Source: an uncultured Pseudomonadota bacterium (GTDB lineage: Bacteria > Pseudomonadota > Gammaproteobacteria > Burkholderiales > Eutrophovitaceae). Taken from it: a DNA stretch of 5,687 nucleotides. The translations under genes were made by a program, and so were the position numbers. The notes beneath the pieces are model-generated. The model had not been told where the DNA came from, did not search any database, and was given only the letters and a program-made list of their open reading frames with translations. The DNA lies in contig CAJXPC010000128.1 of the NCBI GenBank assembly GCA_913057845.1, forward strand, positions 1 through 5,687. The letters run 5' to 3'. This document shows, piece after piece, positions 1 to 5,639 of this stretch. Positions within the stretch are counted from its first letter, which is position 1. Each line of letters starts with the position of its first letter.

Positions 1-48
1 CGAGATGTAGAGAGGTCTCGTGGGCTCGGAGATGTGTATAAGAGACAG
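1..48. other. Illumina Nextera i7-side (P7) adapter, not genomic
   Basis: Synthetic library sequence. Positions 1-6 (CGAGAT) match the end of the P7 flow-cell oligo. Positions 7-14 (GTAGAGAG) match the adapter-strand form of Nextera i7 index N707. Positions 15-29 are the Nextera read-2 stem (GTCTCGTGGGCTCGG), and 30-48 are the 19-bp transposase mosaic end (AGATGTGTATAAGAGACAG). Genomic sequence starts at 49, inside the nrdA frame. The order and identity of the parts leave almost no alternative. A real Tn5-type element is ruled out by the index and P7 parts. Confidence 0.98.
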
Positions 49-2458
49 TTGTTACTGTGAACTCACCCGATAGATTGGACTTCACGTATAAGTTTTGATA
101 CGTGGGCTCGATCGATGCTGAAACCCCAATAATATTGGCAATGGTTGCTGTGGGCGCTATTGCCACACAATTTGAATTTCGCATACCAACTGATTGAATA
201 CGGTCCCGCAGCTGGTCCCAATCAAGTGATTTCTTTCGATCGACCTCAAGGTAGCCGCCCCTTTCTTTTTCTAAAAGCTCAATCGAATCGATCGGTAGAA
301 TACCTTTTGACCAGAGCGATCCGTCAAACGTTGAATATCGACCACGCTCCTCTGCCAAGTTCGTCGATGACAAGTACGCGTAGTAACACACAGCCTCTGT
401 AGACTCATCGGCGAACGCCACCGCTTCATCCGATCCGTAAGGAATTTTCATTTCATGAAGGCAGTCCTGAAACCCCATCATTCCCATCCCTACTGGACGG
501 TGTTTTAAATTTGAATTTCGCGCTTTTCCGACAGCATAAAAGTTAATATCAATCACGTTATCCAGCATTCTCATCGCGGTAGAGATTGTTCGCTTTAATT
601 TTTCGTGATCTAATTTTCCGTCCTTCAAGTGCGCAACAAGATTAACTGATCCCAGATTGCAGACAGCGATCTCACTTTCAGACGTGTTTAACGTGATTTC
701 AGTACACAAATTAGAACTATGTACAGCTCCAATATGCTGTTGCGGTGATCGAATATTGCAAGGGTCCTTAAACGTAATCCATGGATGCCCTGTCTCAAAC
801 AACATGGAGAGCATCTTTCTCCAAATCTGTGTGGCCGGAATCTGCTTGAATAGCTTTATGTCGCCCCCTGCAGCCATCCGCTCATATCGAGTATAGGCTT
901 TCTCAAAAGCCTCCCCATAGAGGTCATGCAAATCCGGCACCTCTGAGGGGGTAAAGAGCGTCCATTGTTCATTTTGAATCACACGTTTCATAAATAAATC
1001 GGGTATCCAATTCGCCGTATTCATGTCGTGGGTTCTGCGACGATCGTCGCCTGTGTTTTTTCTTAATTCAAGAAATTCCTCGATATCCATGTGCCAAGTT
1101 TCGAGGTAAGCGCACACCGCCCCCTTCCGCTTGCCCCCTTGATTAACAGCAACGGCGGTATCGTTGACCACTTTTAGAAATGGCACAACACCTTGTGACT
1201 TACCGTTTGTACCCTTGATGTGCGCACCCATGGATCGAACTGGCGTCCAGTCGTTCCCCAAGCCTCCCGCATATTTCGAGAGCAACGCATTTTCTTTGAT
1301 GGCGTCATAAATACCGCCTAAGTCATCATCCACAGTAGTCAAGTAACAACTCGATAGCTGTGGTCGCGTGGTCCCGGAATTAAACAATGTAGGTGTAGAG
1401 CTCATAAAATCGAAGGACGACAAAATGTTGTAGAACTCTAAAGTCTTTGCCTCTCGCTCTACCTCCCCCAAAGACAGACCCATCGCTACCCGCATAAAAA
1501 AGGCTTGCGGCAGTTCAATACGACGATCCTCTACGTGCAAAAAGTAACGATCATAAAGAGTCTGAAGACCTAAATAACCAAATTGCTCATCCCGCTCAGG
1601 CTTTAGCGCAGCACCTAGGGCTACCAAATCGAATTGAAGCATACGCTCATCTAAGAGCTCTGCATCCACCCCCCTTTTGATAAACTCCGGGAAATACGTT
1701 GGATAGCGAACCACCATTTCTTCCCTGGTAAGCTCGGTTCCAACGGCTTCTCGACGCAAATCATTGAGCAGCAATCTTGCAGTAACAAAGCTGTAGGCTG
1801 GATCTTTTTCAATTAATGATCTAGCTGACAAAATCAAACTCTTATTAACCTCATCAAAAGGCACACCGTCATAAAGATCTCGAACAGTTAAAGACAGAAC
1901 CTTGTCTGCAATTACTGCTGTACCGAGTCCTGAACAGGCATCGTCGATCAATCTCTTTAGGTTATCCAAGTCTAGTGGCTGAGACACCCCATCGACGATC
2001 ATGTTGATTGTGGGCTGAGCATCGCTCTGATCAACTTCGGCTTCTTTTTTAGCGCGAGTCCGCTCCTGGTTTCTCTCCTCCCGATAGAGCACATAAGATC
2101 TCGCGACCCCTTGCTCACCGTGCCTCATTAATGCCAGCTCCACCTGGTCTTGAATATCCTCAATGTGAACCGTGCCAACGGTCGGATTTCTTCGTTTGAG
2201 CGCGACAACTACATTTTGAGTCAACTGTGACACAAGCTCTCGAACCCGTGCTGACGCAGCTCCCTGACCTCCATTAACAGCGAGAAAAGCTTTAGTCATT
2301 GCTATTGATATCTTGGATGGCTCGAATCCAACCACCGACCCATTTCGACGAACAACCTTCATCATTCCAGCATCGATACGCGCTGCCTCGCCTTGAATTT
2401 CACGTATATTTTCCAAGCTCAAATTGGTTGCTTCACCCACATTAGCCGTCAATTGCAT
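49..2458 (-). CDS. nrdA: Ribonucleoside-diphosphate reductase, class I alpha (large) subunit, 3' end missing
   Basis: Cytoplasmic catalytic subunit that, with the radical-generating NrdB, reduces ribonucleoside diphosphates to deoxyribonucleotides. The frame is unbroken from ATG 2458 to the adapter edge: 803 residues of an expected roughly 950 for the long Pseudomonas-type form. An ATP-cone spans about residues 33-132 (VVRRNG at 35-40, K49-I50). A second, degenerate cone-like region spans about 150-240. The catalytic core has QLSSC with redox Cys371, NQGGKRKGAVCAYLETWH at 439-456, the active-site triad Asn583/Cys585/Glu587 in NLCTEI, and the phosphate-binding PTATI at 769-773. Missing are the last ~150 residues, where the family carries the radical-transfer tyrosine pair and the C-terminal CxxC that re-reduces the enzyme. 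The start is fixed by GGAGG at 2463-2467. nrdB is expected beyond the left edge. The frame continues into adapter without a stop, so any protein tail past residue 803 is artificial. Confidence 0.97.
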
Positions 2459-2462
2459 TTAG

Positions 2463-2467
2463 CCTCC
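2463..2467 (-). promoter_or_regulatory. nrdA ribosome binding site
   Basis: On the minus strand the sequence reads GAGGAGG-CTAA-ATG, a near-perfect Shine-Dalgarno only 4 nt from the start codon. It fixes the nrdA start at 2458. No competing in-frame start with a better site is seen nearby. Confidence 0.85.
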
Positions 2468-2600
2468 TCAACTTTTATCTTTTTGTGTACTTCACACATC
2501 GCCGTTCGATTTCAATCCCAGCCTTCAACATAGATAAACTCTAGCTACAATCGGCATCAGACCATAAATGATGACCAAACCCTTAGGAATCATCAACAAG

Positions 2601-2609
2601 TTATACACA
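2601..2609 (+). promoter_or_regulatory. DnaA-box match upstream of nrdA
   Basis: TTATACACA fits the DnaA-box consensus TTATNCACA exactly. It lies 6 bp from the nearest NrdR-like palindrome and downstream of the inferred nrdA transcription start. DnaA binding upstream of nrdAB is known in E. coli, where it links dNTP supply to replication. A nonamer with one free base can occur by chance, so function is inferred from location only. Confidence 0.5.
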
Positions 2610-2615
2610 TGTAAC

Positions 2616-2631
2616 ACACAAGATGTTGTGC
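2616..2631. promoter_or_regulatory. NrdR box 1 (downstream palindrome)
   Basis: The 16-bp site ACACAAGATGTTGTGC has ACAC...GTG arms and fits the NrdR-box pattern (ACAC-N8-GTGT) apart from the last base. It starts exactly 32 bp from box 2, about three helical turns, as expected for a paired NrdR site. NrdR is the nucleotide-sensing repressor of bacterial ribonucleotide reductase genes. Box 1 lies within the first ~30 nt of the inferred nrdA transcript. Confidence 0.75.
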
Positions 2632-2647
2632 TAACACTTAGGGAACA

Positions 2648-2663
2648 ACACCAATTCTAGTGT
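2648..2663. promoter_or_regulatory. NrdR box 2 (overlaps the nrdA -10)
   Basis: The 16-bp site ACACCAATTCTAGTGT has perfect ACAC/GTGT ends and near-symmetric inner bases. It contains the whole TAGAAT -10 hexamer of the nrdA promoter (read on the minus strand). A repressor bound here would occlude RNA polymerase, as at other NrdR-controlled promoters. The second box sits 32 bp away, which strengthens the call. Confidence 0.8.
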
Positions 2664-2681
2664 TGGTGCGCTCAGTGTCAA
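2654..2681 (-). promoter_or_regulatory. nrdA sigma-70-type promoter
   Basis: On the minus strand there is a consensus -35 TTGACA (2681-2676), a 16-bp spacer, and -10 TAGAAT (2659-2654; 5 of 6 consensus bases). A/T-rich sequence at about 2682-2700 could act as an UP element. Transcription would start near 2647, giving a leader of about 190 nt before the nrdA ATG. Overlap of the -10 with NrdR box 2 supports this assignment. Confidence 0.75.
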
Positions 2682-2728
2682 GGTTTTCTTATATTAATTT
2701 AGAGTGGGGTTTTGGCGATGTTATGACG

Positions 2729-2751
2729 AAAAATTTGATTTCAAAATTTTT
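2729..2751. repeat. AT-only imperfect inverted repeat after ampD
   Basis: Arms AAAAATTTGA and TCAAAATTTTT flank a 2-nt centre, with one extra A in the right arm. It lies about 60-80 nt beyond the ampD stop codon. It might be a weak hairpin terminator for the ampD transcript, but the stem is almost all A/T, so it would be unstable. It could equally be a protein site or low-complexity sequence. Confidence 0.35.
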
Positions 2752-2809
2752 ACTTTTTAATCAATGTTTTCCAGTCTTATAGGCAGCAGACTAAAGCCAA
2801 CTGAGAAGG

Positions 2810-3379
2810 CTAAATTGGCAGATCGATGTTTTGTACCGCTGAGAGCTCGCGCCAATCAAATCCAATTCCAGGATCCTGCTTCCGACCCAGAGGTAACGCA
2901 ATGTGGGAGTGCCCCACGCAGGCCTCAATCGGATAAGACATAACCAAGGACTGACAAATCGCCCTCAAGCTAATGTACTGTTCTGCCTCAAAGCCATCCG
3001 ATTCGGTACCCTCAAGCTCAATTCCGATCGAATAATTGTTGCAGTTTGCCTTCTCTATCCACTGTGACTCTCCAGCGTGCCACGCCCTATTAAGACAGGA
3101 CACAAACTGCGTAATGCAACCAAGACGGTCAATCAAGAAATGTGTGGAAACTTTTAAGCCGCGAAGCTGCTGATAGAACGGGTGAGCATTGACATCAAGT
3201 TGGTTCGTGAATAAACGCCGGATATCTACCCCACCAAAATCTCCTGGCGGCAGACTGATGGAATGAATAACGATGAGACTCGGCTGGGTATCACTTGGCC
3301 TCTCGTCGTAATTGGGCGAGTAACACCACTCGGCGTCCTTCAGGTAACCATTCTCAATTCGAGAGTCGGGTTCAATCAT
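2810..3379 (-). CDS. ampD: 1,6-anhydro-N-acetylmuramyl-L-alanine amidase AmpD
   Basis: Cytosolic zinc amidase that cleaves the stem peptide from anhydromuropeptides during peptidoglycan recycling. Where an AmpR/AmpC system exists, AmpD loss induces beta-lactamase; none is seen here. The 189 residues compare with 183 in E. coli, and there is no signal peptide. Visible landmarks are VIHSISLPPG with zinc ligand His39, STHFLIDRLG at 78-87, RAWHAG at 98-103, SIGIELEGT with catalytic-type Glu121, His157 in GHSHI, and Lys167/Asp169 in GRKQDPG. His39, His157 and Asp169 correspond to the known zinc triad. The loop between the last two ligands is two residues longer than in enterobacteria (ALPLGRK instead of APGRK). 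The ATG overlaps the stop of the upstream gene (ATGA), and no well-placed Shine-Dalgarno is seen, so translation is probably coupled. ampE does not follow; nrdA does. Confidence 0.96.
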   Translation of the reverse strand: MIEPDSRIENGYLKDAEWCYSPNYDERPSDTQPSLIVIHSISLPPGDFGGVDIRRLFTNQLDVNAHPFYQQLRGLKVSTHFLIDRLGCITQFVSCLNRAWHAGESQWIEKANCNNYSIGIELEGTESDGFEAEQYISLRAICQSLVMSYPIEACVGHSHIALPLGRKQDPGIGFDWRELSAVQNIDLPI

Positions 3380-3615
3380 GAGTGCGTCTTATCCCGCTCC
3401 TTAAGGTGTTCACTAGAGCAAAAGATTCGACCAGTCGACCGAAAACCTTCGCTTAAAGGGAAATGCACACCACAATGAGCACAACGAGCCATATCTTCAA
3501 CAGCAGGCGCTGAACGAGCTCCATCGGAAGGCCTCTTGACTATTTTTCGGCTCTTCGTCTTGATAAAGGCATAGGCCAAAAAACATACCAGTAACAATAA
3601 TAGATATTTAACCAC
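3376..3615 (-). CDS. PP0621-family-like small membrane protein with C-terminal zinc-finger motif
   Basis: A 79-residue protein of unknown function. A hydrophobic segment at about residues 4-18 is followed by a strongly basic patch (KTKSRKIVKR), suggesting a single N-terminal anchor with the C-terminus in the cytoplasm. The tail carries Cys45-x2-Cys48 and later Cys66-x3-His70 within FCSSEH, a plausible treble-clef-like zinc site. The pattern resembles small PP0621-family proteins of Beta- and Gammaproteobacteria; the name is from memory and unverified. I chose GTG 3615 because GGAGG (3621-3625) lies 5 nt upstream and the protein then starts right at the membrane segment. An upstream GTG at 3636 would add seven residues but would place this Shine-Dalgarno inside the gene. 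Its stop overlaps the ampD start by 4 nt, so the two are probably co-translated. A role in cell-wall recycling is only a guess from context. Confidence 0.8.
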   Translation of the reverse strand: MVKYLLLLLVCFLAYAFIKTKSRKIVKRPSDGARSAPAVEDMARCAHCGVHFPLSEGFRSTGRIFCSSEHLKERDKTHS

Positions 3616-3620
3616 GCGCG

Positions 3621-3625
3621 CCTCC
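3621..3625 (-). promoter_or_regulatory. Ribosome binding site deciding the start of the PP0621-like gene
   Basis: GGAGG on the minus strand is followed by CGCGC and GTG at 3615. The 5-nt spacing is close to ideal and favours that start over GTG 3636 or TTG 3627. Confidence 0.7.
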
Positions 3626-3700
3626 AATGACCCCACTCATAACCGCAGGGATGTACCCATAAAAACCGACCCAACACTCGTCTTAAGCCGCAAAAATCAG

Positions 3701-3728
3701 ATTATGAAATTAAAAGTATTGCCGTCTA
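3701..3728 (-). promoter_or_regulatory. Possible promoter for the PP0621-like gene and ampD
   Basis: On the minus strand, TAGACG (3728-3723; 4 of 6 to the -35 consensus), a 16-bp spacer and CATAAT (3706-3701; 5 of 6 to the -10) lie in the 157-nt gap after ispB. The start would be about 80 nt before GTG 3615. No clear ispB terminator is seen in this gap, so read-through from ispB is equally possible. Confidence 0.4.
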
Positions 3729-3772
3729 TGCAGGATGAATACAATACCCTGAGCAATAAACTAACGGTAGAC

Positions 3773-4735
3773 CTAGTTTATTCGAGACAAAGAGTTTTGG
3801 GCCAATTCCATCATGCAATCTTTAAACGATGATTGCGGCAAACTTGAAATACTCTGCTGCGCCAACTCTACCTCCATCCGAGCGAGATCACGTGAATAAT
3901 CAAGCGAACCCAACTTGCGAAAAATATCGACTACGCCAGATAAACCACTCGTGCCATCCGCTAAAACCGCCTCCCGAATGACTGCGACATCGTCTTTAGA
4001 GCCGTTTTCTAACGCGTGTATGACCGGCAAGGTAATTTTACCTTCCGCCAAATCATCCCCTGGCTTTTTCCCAATATGACTCTGAGCCCCATCATAATCC
4101 AGTATGTCGTCGACAATCTGAAAGGCGGTGCCGATGTGGGTGCCGTATAGCCCTAAATCTGCAATTATCTCTTTATCACCACCAGCCACGATACCGCCCA
4201 ACATAGCTGCGGCCTCAAACAACCTAGAGGTTTTTGCTCGAATCATTTCGAAATACGAGCTCACAGTAAGCTCTAAATTCTTCACATTTGAGAGTTGAAG
4301 CACCTCACCTTCAGAGATGTCGTTTGTTGCATCAGCCATGATTCGGAAGACCTCATCCTCACCGACATCGACCATAATTTGGAACGCTCTCGAATATAAG
4401 AAATCCCCAACCAACACAGCAGCTCCATTGCCGAAACACTCATTCGCCGTTTGCAAACCCCTGCGAATTGTGGAGCTATCCACCACGTCGTCATGCAATA
4501 GCGTTGCTGTATGCACAAACTCGATCGCAGCAGCCAACTGAATCGCGCCTCGCTCCTCATAACCTAAGCTGGCAGCGGACAAAAGCAATATGATAGGCCT
4601 CAGCCTCTTACCACCACTATCAATCGTGTGTCGAGCAACCTCCCCAACTAAGGGCACTCGTGACACGAGTTGGGTGCTGACCTCGTCATTCAGACGTGCC
4701 AGGAAGTCAATGGCAATGGGGTTTGAAGCATTCAT
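3773..4735 (-). CDS. ispB: Long-chain (octaprenyl-type) diphosphate synthase
   Basis: All-trans polyprenyl diphosphate synthase that adds isopentenyl units to farnesyl diphosphate, supplying the side chain of ubiquinone and menaquinone. The 320 residues compare with 323 for E. coli IspB. Landmarks in order are GGKRLRP (41-47), the first aspartate-rich motif DDVVD (82-86) followed by Arg91-Arg92, the GEVLQL region (143-148), KTSRLFEAAA (168-177), the second aspartate-rich motif DDILD (209-213), and KKPGDD (223-228). All Mg-diphosphate-binding residues are present. HTATLL sits just before the first motif as in IspB, fitting a long product, but exact chain length cannot be read from sequence. 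It is divergent from rplU, the usual arrangement in Gammaproteobacteria. ATG 4735 gives a normal-length N-terminus, although no good Shine-Dalgarno precedes it. Confidence 0.95.
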   Translation of the reverse strand: MNASNPIAIDFLARLNDEVSTQLVSRVPLVGEVARHTIDSGGKRLRPIILLLSAASLGYEERGAIQLAAAIEFVHTATLLHDDVVDSSTIRRGLQTANECFGNGAAVLVGDFLYSRAFQIMVDVGEDEVFRIMADATNDISEGEVLQLSNVKNLELTVSSYFEMIRAKTSRLFEAAAMLGGIVAGGDKEIIADLGLYGTHIGTAFQIVDDILDYDGAQSHIGKKPGDDLAEGKITLPVIHALENGSKDDVAVIREAVLADGTSGLSGVVDIFRKLGSLDYSRDLARMEVELAQQSISSLPQSSFKDCMMELAQNSLSRIN

Positions 4736-4794
4736 GGGGCAACGAAAGATAATTAATCAGGTAAAATGCGAGCAATTAACAACTAGGTGCGTTG

Positions 4795-4823
4795 ATGTTA
4801 TGGTCCCCCCACTGGAGTGTCAA
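4795..4823 (-). promoter_or_regulatory. ispB promoter
   Basis: On the minus strand there is a consensus -35 TTGACA (4823-4818), a 17-bp spacer containing a G-run, and -10 TAACAT (4800-4795; 4 of 6). Transcription would start near 4788, about 50 nt before the ispB ATG. The -35 lies 16 bp from the opposing rplU -35. Confidence 0.6.
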
Positions 4824-4839
4824 ATAAGTTTCTGAATTA

Positions 4840-4868
4840 TTGCGTAATTTGATGAAATCTTGTATGCT
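4840..4868 (+). promoter_or_regulatory. rplU-rpmA promoter
   Basis: TTGCGT (4840-4845), a 17-bp AT-rich spacer and TATGCT (4863-4868) form a reasonable sigma-70 pair with a weak -35. The start would be near 4875, leaving a leader of roughly 57 nt before rplU. A second -10-like TATAAC at 4889-4894 has no matching -35, so the first is preferred. Confidence 0.5.
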
Positions 4869-4931
4869 ACGCTCCCTTTTTGGTAAGATATAACGGTTAA
4901 CAGCCGATTGAACACGGGATAAAATAAAGCC

Positions 4932-5246
4932 ATGTATGCTGTAATTAAAACTGGTGGGAAGCAGTACAAAGTCGCCACTGGAGAAAAATTGAAGATTGAA
5001 ACGTTGGGCGCTGAGGTTGGCGAGAATATCGCGCTTGACCAAGTTCTGATGGTTGTTGACGGCGCCAACGTCTCAATAGGCACACCTACCCTTGCTGGTG
5101 CGAGTGTTGCCGCAACAGTTTTAGGCCATGGCCGCGGAAAAAAAGTTAAAATATTCAAACTTCGAAGACGAAAACATTACAAAAGGCAGCAAGGTCATCG
5201 TCAAAATTTTACTGAAGTCGTTATCGGTGACATTACAAGCCAGTAA
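4932..5246 (+). CDS. rplU: 50S ribosomal protein L21
   Basis: Structural protein of the large ribosomal subunit that binds 23S rRNA. The 104 residues nearly equal the 103 of E. coli L21. The N-terminus has the family's [14 protein letters not shown] start, and the basic C-terminal signature [17 protein letters not shown] (78-94) is intact. It is first in a plus-strand operon with rpmA 36 nt downstream. The Shine-Dalgarno is weak: GGGA at 4916-4919 lies 12 nt from the ATG. The start is nevertheless secure from N-terminal conservation. Confidence 0.98.
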   Translation: MYAVIKTGGKQYKVATGEKLKIETLGAEVGENIALDQVLMVVDGANVSIGTPTLAGASVAATVLGHGRGKKVKIFKLRRRKHYKRQQGHRQNFTEVVIGDITSQ

Positions 5247-5282
5247 CCACGCGACTTTAACGTTTTGAAAGGCAATTAATTT

Positions 5283-5540
5283 ATGGCACATAAAAAAGCT
5301 GGCGGCAGTTCTAGAAACGGACGCGACTCAAACGCCAAACGACTTGGCGTGAAGCGATTTGGTGGGGAGCTGATCCCTGCGGGTAGCATTATCATTCGCC
5401 AACGAGGAACGGTGGTTCATCCCGGGCAGAATGTCGGCATGGGCCGAGACCACACACTATTTGCAAAAGTGCATGGCCACGTTTTATTCGGGAAAACCGG
5501 CCCGTTAAATAAGAAAATAGTTAGTATTGTTCCAGCGTAG
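5283..5540 (+). CDS. rpmA: 50S ribosomal protein L27
   Basis: Large-subunit protein whose flexible N-terminus reaches the peptidyl-transferase centre. The 85 residues equal the E. coli length. The protein begins [16 protein letters not shown], so it lacks the cleaved N-terminal extension found in Firmicutes. The conserved LGVKRFGGE (21-29) and the [12 protein letters not shown] C-terminal part (64-71) are present. An AAAGG at about 5268-5272 could serve as a somewhat distant Shine-Dalgarno. It follows rplU in the same operon and is followed at once by an intrinsic terminator. Confidence 0.98.
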   Translation: MAHKKAGGSSRNGRDSNAKRLGVKRFGGELIPAGSIIIRQRGTVVHPGQNVGMGRDHTLFAKVHGHVLFGKTGPLNKKIVSIVPA

Positions 5541-5555
5541 GGTTTACCTTATTTC

Positions 5556-5590
5556 AAAAAAACCCTGCCCGTAAGGCGGGGTTTTTTTTT
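5556..5590 (+). terminator. Intrinsic terminator after rpmA
   Basis: Stem CCCTGCC (5563-5569) pairs with GGCGGGG (5575-5581), with one T-G wobble, around the 5-nt loop CGTAA. It is followed by nine T residues (5582-5590). A run of seven A residues before the stem could extend the pairing and make it partly active in reverse. It should end most rplU-rpmA transcripts 16 nt after the rpmA stop codon. Confidence 0.9.
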
Positions 5591-5613
5591 ACCTGATTAT
5601 TAAAAAATAGACG

Positions 5614-5639
5614 ATGAAGTTTGTTGACGAAGCCAAAAT
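5614..5639 (+). CDS. obgE: Start of Obg-family GTPase, truncated by adapter
   Basis: Only the first eight codons and two bases are genomic: M-K-F-V-D-E-A-K, with Ile probable as the ninth because the adapter's first C would complete ATC. MKFVDEA is the typical N-terminus of ObgE (CgtA), the ribosome-associated GTPase that acts in large-subunit assembly. Its position directly after rplU-rpmA is the classic gene order. No strong Shine-Dalgarno is visible, and only 23 nt separate the terminator's T-run from the ATG. Reading on into adapter gives an artificial frame ending at TAG 5674-5676. With so few residues, identity rests on the combination of sequence and context. Confidence 0.85.

Larger units (their letters stand above)
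2459..2809. promoter_or_regulatory. nrdA upstream regulatory gap (351 nt)
   Basis: This stretch separates ampD from nrdA, both on the minus strand, and contains no convincing gene. From the ampD side it holds an AT-rich imperfect inverted repeat (2729-2751), an AT-rich run upstream of the -35, a promoter (2654-2681), two NrdR-box-like palindromes (2616-2631 and 2648-2663), a DnaA-box match (2601-2609), a leader of about 190 nt, and the nrdA Shine-Dalgarno (2463-2467). The long gap and its own promoter indicate that nrdA is transcribed separately from ampD. Confidence 0.8.

Noticed and set aside
30..48. Tn5/IS50-type mosaic end, mirrored at the far end, suggesting a composite transposon
   Set aside because: The ends are joined to sequencing index and flow-cell oligo sequences, so they come from library preparation.
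145..402. Plus-strand 85-codon ORF, and a similar 79-codon ORF at 657-896
   Set aside because: Both lie antisense inside the highly conserved nrdA frame, have no ribosome binding site and resemble no known family.
2484..2498. Inverted repeat TGTGT-N5-ACACA near the nrdA ribosome site, as a CRP or third NrdR box
   Set aside because: The spacing does not fit CRP (TGTGA-N6-TCACA), and the arm polarity is opposite to the NrdR ACAC...GTGT pattern.
2525..2593. Minus-strand 22-codon frame in the nrdA leader (ATG 2593 to TGA 2525), a possible leader peptide
   Set aside because: There is no Shine-Dalgarno, no run of regulatory codons and no attenuator-like hairpin after it; frames of this length are expected by chance.
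3263..3478. Plus-strand 71-codon ORF over the ampD start
   Set aside because: It is antisense to two well-supported genes and spans their junction, with no family features.
3560..3615. Lipoprotein lipobox in the PP0621-like N-terminus (LLVC)
   Set aside because: The residue before Cys is Val rather than Gly/Ala/Ser, and the segment is followed by a basic patch typical of a retained anchor.
3637..3772. Possible RNA gene or terminator between ispB and the PP0621-like gene
   Set aside because: I found no stable GC stem with a T-run and no tRNA-like arms; only a weak promoter candidate remains.
4282..4560. Minus-strand 92-codon ORF and plus-strand ORFs at 4317-4541 and 4590-4835
   Set aside because: All overlap ispB, whose frame carries every catalytic motif; these are shadow frames.
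4776..5158. Two minus-strand ORFs (4776-5042 and 4820-5158) antisense to rplU
   Set aside because: They run through the ispB/rplU promoter region and the conserved L21 frame, with no ribosome sites or recognisable domains.
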